This document shows positions 29,691 through 39,000 of a stretch of 64,000 nt of DNA, piece by piece. The stretch comes from Deferribacteres bacterium (lineage in GTDB: Bacteria; Zhuqueibacterota; Zhuqueibacteria; Zhuqueibacterales; Geothermadaptataceae): NCBI GenBank assembly GCA_020633655.1, contig JACKDF010000003.1, positions 124,001-188,000 on the forward strand, written 5' to 3'. The notes under the pieces were generated by a model. That model worked only from the letters and a program-made list of their open reading frames with translations. It was not told the DNA's origin and made no database searches. Both the position numbers and the translations under genes were made by a program. Numbering within the stretch: the stretch's first letter is position 1; each line of letters starts with the position of its first letter.

Positions 29691-31034
29691 ATGCAACGCA
29701 GAGAATTTATACAAACCAGTTTATTGAGTGCTGCAGTTATGGGATTTGCACCAAACATCGTTTTCGGGGGAGACGACCGGAAAGCCCAGCTGGGATTTAT
29801 AGGTGTTGGATTACGTGGACGCAGCCATTTGCGTCAAGCACTTCGTCGCGACGATGTGGAAGTGAAAGCGATTTGTGATATAGATGCCGATGCCCTTGCA
29901 GAAGCCCAAAAATTAATTAAAGACGCAGGTAAAAAAAACGCGAAAGAATTTACGGGTGACGATCACGCTTTCCTTAAACTACTTGAAAACAACGACATTG
30001 ATGGTGTCGTTATAGCGACGCCATGGCTTTGGCATACACCGATGGCAGTGGCAGCCATGAAAGCAGGCAAATACGCTGGTGTTGAAGTTTCAGCTGCAAA
30101 TACATTGCAGGAATGCTGGGATCTCGTCAACACCTACGAGGAAACGAATGTACCCTGTATGATTTTAGAGAATGTATGTTACCGCCGGGATGTAATGGCA
30201 ATTCTCCACATGGTTCGTAAAGGCATGTTTGGTGAATTGGTGCACATGGAATGCGGTTATCAACATGATTTGCGCGAGGTTAAGTTTAACAATGGATCTA
30301 AATCCGGGGGAGATGGGGTGGAGTTCGGCGACAAAGCATTTTCCGAAGCACGTTGGCGGACATTGCACTCTGTGAAACGTAACGGCGATCTTTATCCAAC
30401 ACACGGCATCGGCCCCGTTGGTACCATGCTCGATATAAATCGTGGAAATCGATTTGTAACATTAACAGCAACTGCATCGAAAACAAGGGGTTTACATAAT
30501 TATATTATTGAAAAGGGAGGAGACAACCATCCAAATGCTAATGTCCGTTTCCATTTGGGTGATGTTGTTACCAGCGTTATCAAAACAGCAAATGGTGAAA
30601 CCGTAATGGTGCAACATGACACCAATTTGCCTCGCCCGTATTCGCTTGGTTTTCGTGTGCAGGGCACAAAGGGTCTATGGATGGATATTAACGATTCTTT
30701 GTATATCGAGGGTACAAGTCCTGCACACAGATGGGAAAGTGACCAAAAATACATGCAAGAATACGATCACCCGCTCTGGAAAAAATACGAAAGCTTAGCT
30801 TCCGGAGCCGGTCATGGTGGCATGGATTGGTTCGTGCTGCACGCGTTTGTAGAATCGATAAAGCGCAAAGTCGATACGCCACTTGATGCTTATGATGCAG
30901 CTGCATGGAGTGCCATATCTCCACTATCCGAACAGTCCATCGCAATGGGAAGCGCACCACAGCCTTTTCCTAACTTCACCCGAGGTAAATGGATAAACAG
31001 AAAACCTGTATTCGCCCTTGATGATTCCTATTAA
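29691..31034 (+). CDS. Gfo/Idh/MocA family protein, GH109-like, with Tat signal
   Basis: A 447-residue protein. It starts MQRREFIQTSLLSAAVMGFA, a twin-arginine signal, so it is probably exported folded with its cofactor. Next is the NAD-binding domain with GFIGVGLRGRSHLRQAL and VVIATPWLWHTPMAV; the second half contains THGIGPVGTMLDINRGNRF, a block shared with GH109 alpha-N-acetylgalactosaminidases, which use NAD+ for a redox-assisted hydrolysis. The ATG at 29691 has GGAGG seven bases ahead; a TTG two codons earlier is rejected. Substrate is inferred from the family only. Confidence 0.85.
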   Translation: MQRREFIQTSLLSAAVMGFAPNIVFGGDDRKAQLGFIGVGLRGRSHLRQALRRDDVEVKAICDIDADALAEAQKLIKDAGKKNAKEFTGDDHAFLKLLENNDIDGVVIATPWLWHTPMAVAAMKAGKYAGVEVSAANTLQECWDLVNTYEETNVPCMILENVCYRRDVMAILHMVRKGMFGELVHMECGYQHDLREVKFNNGSKSGGDGVEFGDKAFSEARWRTLHSVKRNGDLYPTHGIGPVGTMLDINRGNRFVTLTATASKTRGLHNYIIEKGGDNHPNANVRFHLGDVVTSVIKTANGETVMVQHDTNLPRPYSLGFRVQGTKGLWMDINDSLYIEGTSPAHRWESDQKYMQEYDHPLWKKYESLASGAGHGGMDWFVLHAFVESIKRKVDTPLDAYDAAAWSAISPLSEQSIAMGSAPQPFPNFTRGKWINRKPVFALDDSY

Positions 31035-31137
31035 ATAATCAGTTATCGACACGGAAAGAAAATCCGAAAAAATGATATAACATTTTGAAAAGGGGGGAAG
31101 TTGCAAACTGAATTTTTTAAAATGCACGGACCGATAA

Positions 31138-32004
31138 ATGCTTCTTGAATATTTTACGCTCGTTCGGTTCCATCAATGGCATAAAAATTTTTCGGTCTTC
31201 CTGGTGCTATTCCTTAACCAGGAAAGCATCACGGAAGACAATATTTTTACGACGTTTCTTGCGATGTTTGCCTTCATATGTGCATCGTCTTTCGTCTACA
31301 TGGTCAACGATTTTTTTGATCAGGAGTATGACCGTGCCCATCCTGTAAAACGTAATCGCCCCCTCGCAGCTGGATCTGTTTCTTTACATGCTGCCGGGAT
31401 TATTGCAAGTCTTGCACTATTTCTTGCTTTTTATCTTTCCTTGCTGGTCAATCTTCCCGCTTTTTACTCAATTCTGCTCTATTTGGTGATAAACTTATTT
31501 TATTCAAGTTTTGGCAAACGAATTCCATTCCTGGATGTTTTTCTCCTAGCTATAGGTTTCATGTTGAGAATTCTCTGTGGTGCCTATGCGATTGAAGCGA
31601 CAATCAGCCATTGGTTTGTAATTATCATTACGCAATTCTGTTTTTTATTTGGATTTTCAAAGCGATATATTGAACTCATCAGTTACACTGATCCCATAAA
31701 ATCAAGACCAGTGCTGGCTTATTATTCAAAAACTGCATTAAAACGGATTGTTTTGGGGGTCGGTATGAGCATAATTCTGGTTTACACACTATACACATTT
31801 AGTGACCGCTGCATACAAACCTTCCAGACAACTGATTTGCCCTACACAATCCCATTCGTTTTCCTTGGAGTATGGCGTTTCTTTTATCAGGTTTATTACA
31901 GAAAAATTGGCGAAGATCCTGCAAGCTTGCTTTTGCAAGACAAACTACTTGCGGGTATTTTGACACTATGGGCGCTGTCCTTCACTTTGATTATTCATTT
32001 ATAA
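31138..32004 (+). CDS. UbiA-family prenyltransferase (decaprenyl-phosphate phosphoribosyltransferase-like)
   Basis: A 288-residue polytopic membrane protein. It has the HQWHKN start motif and the first Asp-rich motif NDFFDQEYDRAHPVKRNRPL. This form of motif, with HP-KR-RPLA, is that of the branch that includes mycobacterial 5-phosphoribosyl-1-diphosphate:decaprenyl-phosphate transferases, which begin the making of lipid-linked pentose donors. It opens a run of envelope-glycan genes, which fits. Menaquinone- or heme-type UbiA enzymes are less likely from the motif form. Confidence 0.82.
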   Translation: MLLEYFTLVRFHQWHKNFSVFLVLFLNQESITEDNIFTTFLAMFAFICASSFVYMVNDFFDQEYDRAHPVKRNRPLAAGSVSLHAAGIIASLALFLAFYLSLLVNLPAFYSILLYLVINLFYSSFGKRIPFLDVFLLAIGFMLRILCGAYAIEATISHWFVIIITQFCFLFGFSKRYIELISYTDPIKSRPVLAYYSKTALKRIVLGVGMSIILVYTLYTFSDRCIQTFQTTDLPYTIPFVFLGVWRFFYQVYYRKIGEDPASLLLQDKLLAGILTLWALSFTLIIHL

Positions 32005-32023
32005 TAGCCTGCTTCATTGAAAT

Positions 32024-33202
32024 ATGAATATCGAACTCCTAAAAAGCAGAATCCAACACCTGGATCAAATCATTCAAGATGATCACTACGCAGGGTATGA
32101 TCCGTTTGATGGTCTAAACAGTGCACTTTTGAGATACATCCCATTACCAGGTGTTTATTCAAAAATTGCCTGGATTCAGTTTTTCAAGAAATTCCCCATT
32201 AATTTGCGACCTGTTTTTTTTATTCAAAAAGGCATAAATCCAAAAGCCATGGGATTATTTCTCTCTGGTTATTGTGCTCTTTATAAAACATGTAATGAAC
32301 CAAAATATCTAAGGTCCGCACTTTCTATTGCTGACTGGTTAATGAAAAATAAATCACCTGGCTATTCCGGGGATTGCTGGGGTTATAACTTCAACTGGCA
32401 AAACAGAGTATTTTATTTACCTGCAAACACACCCACGATCGTTGGATCATCTTTTATTGGACATGGTTTTCTTGACCTGTTTGAAATAACCAGTGATATA
32501 AAATACTTAGAAATAGCCGTGAGCATAACAGAATTTATGCGAAATGATCTGCATATCACAAAAACACCAAATCAGGGGATGTGCTTTAGCTACACAACTG
32601 TTGATCAATCAATGGTGCATAATGCAAATTTGTTGGGAGCAGGTTTTATTGCACGAACACATAATTTTACAGGAAAGAAGGAATTTACAGAATTGGCAGA
32701 AAATGCAGCATCCTACACTATACAGCATCAACATGATGATGGATCGTGGTTCTACGCAGAAACAAAAATACAATCCTGGATTGATAGCTTTCACACCGGA
32801 TATATACTGCGTAGCTTACAGCATCTTGTTAATGCAACCGGAAACGCATTTTATCAGCATGCAATAGAGAAAGGTTTGTCCTTTTTTATTGATAATTTTA
32901 TTAGTTCTGATGGCTGTGTGAAATATTACCACAACAATCGGGACCCTATTGATATCCACTGTTTTGCGGAGGCACTCACTACCTGCGCAACATTCATTCA
33001 CAACGCCAAGTGCAAAGAAGCCATACCTAAAATTCTCCATTTTTTGGAGAACAATATGCTCAGCCAAAAGGGTTACTATATTTATCGCATTGGGAAAGTT
33101 AAAAAAAACAAAACACATTACATGCGCTGGTCCTCAGCATGGATGTTTTGCAGTTTAGCACTCATATTGCAAAAATATTTTCAAACTGATATTCAGACAT
33201 AA
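32024..33202 (+). CDS. Alpha/alpha-toroid (six-hairpin glycosidase-like) protein, unknown function
   Basis: A 392-residue protein without membrane segments or signal peptide. Repeated helical hairpins with aromatic and His/Asp-rich turns (GDCWGYNFNWQNR, GSSFIGHGFLDLFEIT, QHQHDDGSWFYAET, IDSFHTGYILRSLQ) suggest the (alpha/alpha)6 barrel seen in glycan-processing enzymes. I cannot assign a family with certainty. It lies 19 bases after the UbiA-type gene and before a WecG/TagA transferase, so a role in making or trimming a surface polysaccharide is likely by context. Confidence 0.7.
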   Translation: MNIELLKSRIQHLDQIIQDDHYAGYDPFDGLNSALLRYIPLPGVYSKIAWIQFFKKFPINLRPVFFIQKGINPKAMGLFLSGYCALYKTCNEPKYLRSALSIADWLMKNKSPGYSGDCWGYNFNWQNRVFYLPANTPTIVGSSFIGHGFLDLFEITSDIKYLEIAVSITEFMRNDLHITKTPNQGMCFSYTTVDQSMVHNANLLGAGFIARTHNFTGKKEFTELAENAASYTIQHQHDDGSWFYAETKIQSWIDSFHTGYILRSLQHLVNATGNAFYQHAIEKGLSFFIDNFISSDGCVKYYHNNRDPIDIHCFAEALTTCATFIHNAKCKEAIPKILHFLENNMLSQKGYYIYRIGKVKKNKTHYMRWSSAWMFCSLALILQKYFQTDIQT

Positions 33203-33354
33203 AAACTTGCCCGTCATCAATTCTGACAATAAATTCTTCTCACGTCTATTTTTACCACCTTTTCTTTCTTCAAATGCGCAGTACAATGGGTACATTCTAG
33301 TATTACGAAGGATTGTATTATATCTAACATTCATTACAAGCATTTGAGATTACC

Positions 33355-34095
33355 GTGATCAGGAAAACAATTCTCGGATTACCCGTTGACATCACCAGCC
33401 GGGAAAAAATGCTCGCACAAGTTGAAGAACAAATCAGAACCCGTACTCAAGGTGTCTTCTTTGCAGTAAATCCAATCAAAATTGTATTGGCGAGAGTAAA
33501 TTACCGACTTGCCCAAACCGCTTACAAAGCACGTGTTTGCTTTGCTGATGGGATTGGTGTTGTTTGGGCAATGAATCTACTCCACCGCATCAAAATTGAA
33601 CGTATTCCGGGATATGAATTTATGCTTGATGTTCTGGCTCTGGGAAACAGAAAAAAATATACAGCTTATCTTATCGGCTCAAAAAAAGAAGTCATTTCCA
33701 AAACGGTCAATAAACTAAATCAGCGTTATCCCAACCTCAAAATTGGCGGATTTCGTGATGGTTTCTTCCAAAATGAGGATGAACGGCACGCATCCATTGA
33801 GGAAATCCAACACAGTAAACCTGACATTGTATTTGTAGCAATGGGAGCAATAATTCAGGATGACTACATAAAACTACTGACCGAGGAATCAGATATACCA
33901 TTTATTATGGGGGTAGGAGGAAGTTTTGACGTCATTGCAGGTGCGGCACCACGTGCGCCTCACTGGTTGCTAAGTCATGGATTGGAATGGTTATACCGGC
34001 TTATTCGCCAACCAAAACGAATAAAACCAATGGCTAAATTACCAATGTTTGTTTGTCTTGTACTTAAGGAAAAAATAAATCGCATTTCACATTGA
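33355..34095 (+). CDS. WecG/TagA/CpsF family glycosyltransferase (GT26)
   Basis: A 246-residue transferase that adds the second sugar (for example N-acetylmannosamine or its acid) to an undecaprenyl-linked sugar. Signature blocks: FFAVNPIKIVLAR, ADGIGVVWAM with the catalytic Asp, and GVGGSFDVIAGAAPRAPHWL...GLEWLYRL near the end. The common family segment MGxPxQE is here MGAIIQDD, a mild deviation. The start is a GTG at 33355. The next gene encodes the WecA-like enzyme that would make its lipid-linked acceptor. Confidence 0.9.
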   Translation: MIRKTILGLPVDITSREKMLAQVEEQIRTRTQGVFFAVNPIKIVLARVNYRLAQTAYKARVCFADGIGVVWAMNLLHRIKIERIPGYEFMLDVLALGNRKKYTAYLIGSKKEVISKTVNKLNQRYPNLKIGGFRDGFFQNEDERHASIEEIQHSKPDIVFVAMGAIIQDDYIKLLTEESDIPFIMGVGGSFDVIAGAAPRAPHWLLSHGLEWLYRLIRQPKRIKPMAKLPMFVCLVLKEKINRISH

Positions 34096-34131
34096 TAAGA
34101 AGTGCATTCATAAAAATTTCTGACAAAAAAT

Positions 34132-36033
34132 ATGACTTACCTGGTTTTCATATTTACGATTTTTTTCAGTATATTTCTGACAAACCTCGCACGAAAATTT
34201 GCCTTGTATTCCGGTATTGTTGATCTACCGGACAAACGCAAAATCCATTCAAAACCAATGCCCAAAACAGGTGGGCTTGCCATTTTTATTGCCTTTGCTA
34301 TTGCAATATTTTTGCTCAAAGCAGGAAATCTCTCTTTTCATTCCATCTCATTTTCAAAAGTAATCACAATTCTCGCTTCAAGTGGATTTATGGTCGGACT
34401 AGGCTTGCTCGATGATGTCTGGAATTTAAACCCATGGCAAAAAATTGGTGGGCAAACCATTGCAGCCAGCATTGCATTTTGGGGAGGCATTCAAATAAAT
34501 GCGACTTCGCTGTTGCCAGGTATTGCATTCAGCCCGGTTTTTTCTTATGTACTCACTGTTTTGTGGCTTGTGTTTATTTGTAATGCTTTTAATCTCATGG
34601 ATGGACTTGATGGTCTCGCTGGTGGAGTGGCAGCGATAACACTTTTCACGATCATTTTGATATCATTTTATGTGCAAAAATACGACATGATGGTGCTCGC
34701 AGCCGTATTAAGTGCGTCAGTTATTGGATTTTTATTCCACAACATCCATCCTGCACAAATTTTTCTTGGGGATAATGGGAGTTTGTTTCTTGGATTTGTC
34801 ATTGCGTTGTTAGCTGTTGAAGGATTTTTTGTAGGTACAACAACCGTTTCAGTTTTTGTCCCCTTTTTGTTATTTGGTTTGCCTATAACCGATGCTTCAA
34901 TTGCTATTTATAGACGATTGCGAAACCCTGATAACTCACAGGAAAGTAAATATTCGCTTATTCGTTTCATAAATAAAATTGTCCAGCCGGATAAGCAGCA
35001 TATTCACCATAGATTTGTTGCCCTGGGCATGCCTCACGAACGTGCGGTTTGGAGCATGTATACAGTCGCTCTTTTATTTTGTATCCTTGGATTTATTTCA
35101 ATTTTATTAACGAATGTCTCGCTTCTGTTTATAATCGGTATGGGTATTATCTCACTTTTTATCGGGTTAATGAAGTTTGGATATATTCATTCATCCCTTG
35201 CAGGAAGAAAATCAAAAGAACAAAATACTGTTGTTTTAAATACAGCTCCTCTTTCCTTTTTTCAGGGTATCGTCGATTGTGTCTTAGCATTTATGGCATT
35301 TACTTTTTCTTTTATGCTTCGATATGATTTTTATAGTTTTCCCATGGAAAAGCAAATTTATAGCAAAACTCTTGCTTTCCTGCTTTTTTTAAAAATCAGC
35401 ATTTTTCTTTTATCCGGCTTATACAAAAAACAATGGCGAGTTGTCCGTGGAATCGAGATCATTCCAATCCTTCAATCTAATGTAATTGCCAGTGTGTTTA
35501 TAGTATTAATGTCCGAGTTCATTAATATCAATGAGCCTTTAGCAACGAGTACTTTCATCATTGATTTTTTTATATCGGTGTTTTTGATGATTATTGCCAG
35601 AGTTGGGTTGACTTATTTTGATGAACGACGCATTCAGAAAACTCATACTCTCAAAAATGTCCTCATTTATGCACATGGAAAATCAGCTATCGATTTGTAT
35701 TTCAGTCATGAACTTTTAAAAAATAATGGATTTAATGCAGTTGGTTTATTTATAACAGAGACGTCTGAAATTTTTAACAGATCGGATGTAACAAGCGGTA
35801 TTCCTGTTTACAATCCATCAGAAAAATTATCCTCGGTTTGTGAGGAAAAGAGTATTTCAACAATTTTAATTGACGGGACGTGGTTTAAAAAAAACAAGGC
35901 TTTGGAAGCTGATATCAATAAATATTTACCTAAATTAAATATTCGAATTTACCATATTTCCTTCGAATCTCTCCAGAGCTTCACACTACCCAAGTCTGAA
36001 TCAAGCAATCCTGTTTCAACCGTCCATATGTAA
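34132..36033 (+). CDS. WecA/MraY-type phosphotransferase fused to CapD-like N-terminal domain
   Basis: A 633-residue membrane protein in two parts. Residues 1 to about 350 are a polyprenyl-phosphate sugar-1-phosphate transferase of the WecA type: the Asp pair in GLGLLDDVWNL, NLMDGLDGLAGG, GDNGSLFLGF and the His motif QHIHHRF. Residues about 385-633 show four more helices (beginning QGIVDCVLAFMAFTF) and a Rossmann-like domain, resembling the N-terminal membrane/CoA-binding-3 part of CapD/WbpM nucleotide-sugar dehydratases, but the dehydratase domain itself is absent. It would start O-antigen- or enterobacterial-common-antigen-like lipid-linked glycans; the second part may sense or hold substrate (inference). 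Confidence 0.87.
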   Translation: MTYLVFIFTIFFSIFLTNLARKFALYSGIVDLPDKRKIHSKPMPKTGGLAIFIAFAIAIFLLKAGNLSFHSISFSKVITILASSGFMVGLGLLDDVWNLNPWQKIGGQTIAASIAFWGGIQINATSLLPGIAFSPVFSYVLTVLWLVFICNAFNLMDGLDGLAGGVAAITLFTIILISFYVQKYDMMVLAAVLSASVIGFLFHNIHPAQIFLGDNGSLFLGFVIALLAVEGFFVGTTTVSVFVPFLLFGLPITDASIAIYRRLRNPDNSQESKYSLIRFINKIVQPDKQHIHHRFVALGMPHERAVWSMYTVALLFCILGFISILLTNVSLLFIIGMGIISLFIGLMKFGYIHSSLAGRKSKEQNTVVLNTAPLSFFQGIVDCVLAFMAFTFSFMLRYDFYSFPMEKQIYSKTLAFLLFLKISIFLLSGLYKKQWRVVRGIEIIPILQSNVIASVFIVLMSEFININEPLATSTFIIDFFISVFLMIIARVGLTYFDERRIQKTHTLKNVLIYAHGKSAIDLYFSHELLKNNGFNAVGLFITETSEIFNRSDVTSGIPVYNPSEKLSSVCEEKSISTILIDGTWFKKNKALEADINKYLPKLNIRIYHISFESLQSFTLPKSESSNPVSTVHM

Positions 36034-36051
36034 TTTTGAAAATTGGTAAAT

Positions 36052-39000
36052 ATGGTCAAACGAGTCTTCCTATCAATTTCTTTATTTCTGATTTTTCTTT
36101 CACGCAATGTTGAAGCACAGCATCCCTACGCAAAAATATTATCATCGGATCAAAATCATGTGGATATCCAATTTACAATTCCTCAAGATGCCGTTCGTCT
36201 TTCCAGTTTCGGTGTGCAGCAAGTTCTTGAAATTGATGAGTTTATTTCTAATGCACCCGAGGGCGGAATATACCTTCCACAAGCAGCACTTACTTTAACT
36301 ATTCCCGCAAACGTGCGTCCAGATATAAAATTTAATAGCCTTAAACAACGCACTTTTTATGCTGAATCTCCTGCCCGAAAAAGACAAAATGAGATGAGTG
36401 ATATAATTAGCAATCCAGTTGCTAGTGGGCTCGTCAGCATACTTGAAACGGGAAAAACAAATGATGTGAGTTTATGTGTACTTGAGATAAATCCTGCACA
36501 ATACAATCTTCAATTAAAAAGCTACATAGTAACTGACGAGTTTACCCTAAACATCACTTGGAATACAGCATCAATAAGCTCTGCACCACCTGGCCAGGTT
36601 ATTCAAAAACAACTGCCACGAACAAATATTATTAACCAACAATATATTGGAACATGGCCGGATGACCAAAAGCAAAATTTAACATTAAGGAAAACACAGC
36701 AACAATTTCAGACAGATTTATTCGCAAACATCATGACTCAGACTCCTGGAATTCATGCGGTATCCATTGCACGACTAGCGGATGCAGGATTTGATTTAAG
36801 AGGCAAAAACTTGGAGGAACTTCATGTTTATAATAAGAATCGAGAAGTCCCTTTCTTTCTAATTAGTGCCAATAAATCAGCTTTTTCAGATGAGGATCAA
36901 ATTGTTTTTCGTGCTGAGGACACTCATGGCACGAAAACATACTTCTCTCCATATAGTGAGAAAAATGTATATCAGTTATGGCATGGGAACGGAAAAGGCT
37001 TACGTTATCTCCCTTTTGATGGTGGACTATACGACGCAAACTCCTCAGCACCACAATGGCATTGGGATACAAAACATTTTGAATCGGATCAATGGTTTGA
37101 CCGCCTGCTCCTGCAATACGATGGCGAGGCTGATCACTGGTTTTGGAGCAGGCTATCTGCAAATCAGGAAGAGTCCATCGAATTTGAGGTGCAAAATCCA
37201 GCAAATGTTCAGGATTCCGTTTCCTTTACTTTCGCTTTTATGGGGAATACCTATCCAACCTATTCTTACACCGATCACAGTGTTGAAGTCTATGTTAACA
37301 ATACATTCGTTGCTCAAGGCGTCTGGGATGGACAAAAAGAGTTCATTCTAAATACCCAAATGCCATCCAGTGTTTTAAGCGACGGGCAAAATACACTGAC
37401 GATTAAAGCACCTGGCAATAGCGAAGCCGGCGAAATAGACCAGTTCTACTTTAACTGGATGGAAATCAAATATCCACGCGGCAGGAGGGTAGTTGACAAT
37501 TCCGTTGAATTGGTAGCGACTACCACAGCGCGAGTTTCTGATTTTAAACTGGAAGGCTTTTCGGATAAAGACGTTTTTATCCTGACAAGCGATGGACAGC
37601 AATTGCTGAATTTTGAATTAACACAAGAAGCTGATGAAAATTATTCTGTTCGATTTCAGGATAACATTTCCCATACAGGCAAAATATATGACGTTTTTGC
37701 ACGCGGTGCATGGGAATCGCCGGTAAGCGTTGATGTCTATGAAAACGCAGGGTTACTTTCCACAGCTAATAGTGCAGACTATATCATTGTTGCCCACAAG
37801 AAATTCATCCCCTTTCTCGATCCACTTGTAACTTGGCGAGAGAATCAAGGCTACCGGGTTTACGTGGCGGATGTACAGGACATTTTCAATACATTTTCTG
37901 GTGGAATTCACACACCGGACGCCATCCGGGATTTTCTAAAATATGCTTATGAAAACTGGCAATCACCGCACATAAAATATGTTCTTCTCGCAGGTGATGG
38001 TCATTACGGATTTTTTAAAAACAGGTACAACGAAACACCCGATTATGTACCAACCTATATGGCTTTTACCTCCTCCTGGGGTTTAACATCAAGCGATAAT
38101 TACTTCGCACAAATAACCGGCGATGACATATTGCCTGAAATAGCCATCGGACGCTTCCCCTGTAATACAGAAGAAGAATTGCAGGCGATGGTATCAAAAA
38201 CCCTCAACTATGAGCAAAATCCTGATGAGGGTGTTTGGCGATCCGTTATCAACCTTTCAGTGGGTGATGACGCGTCCTTTGAAGAACACGCGGAAGAGTT
38301 GAATGATAATTATATTCCGGAAGCCTATCGTGTTAAGAGAATTTATACACGAGAGGGTTCTCGATATTATGGAGATACAGCGGTACTCGTGGATCTTTTC
38401 AATAATGGCTCATTGCTCATGAATTTTCAGGGGCATGGGGGAGGGGCTGTATTTTTTGATTCACAGTTATTCCTCTTGGAAGATGTGGCATCACTTAAGA
38501 ATGCTGGACGTTTGCCTGTTTTGTTTTCATGGTCCTGTTTTATTGGGTATTTCGATAATCCCCATGGAACAAGTCTCGGTGAAGCGCTAGCGCGCGAACC
38601 AGAACATGGGACAGTAGCTGGTTTTGGTGCGGCAGGGAGAGCCTGGCTCTTCGGAGATCGCTATTTTAATAACATTTTGTATGAGCATCTTTTTGCCGAG
38701 AAATCACAACCATTGGGTGAAATTATTCGCCGAGCAAAAATCGATTTATTCACCCGATATGGACAGCGCGATCTTGTACTAATCTACAATCTTTTAGGTG
38801 ATCCGGCATTAAAAATACAATTCCCCACGGATACACTTCTGATATCTGCACAGAACTCTCCCGTTACAACTGAAAAAAAAATCGATGTAACAGTTCCGGT
38901 GCCAGGTTCATCGGGAACCTTACTTGTAGAGTCCTTTCATGATGATGACTTTCTTATTACCAGCGACACATTATCCGTAAACTCAACACAAGCTCGTCAC

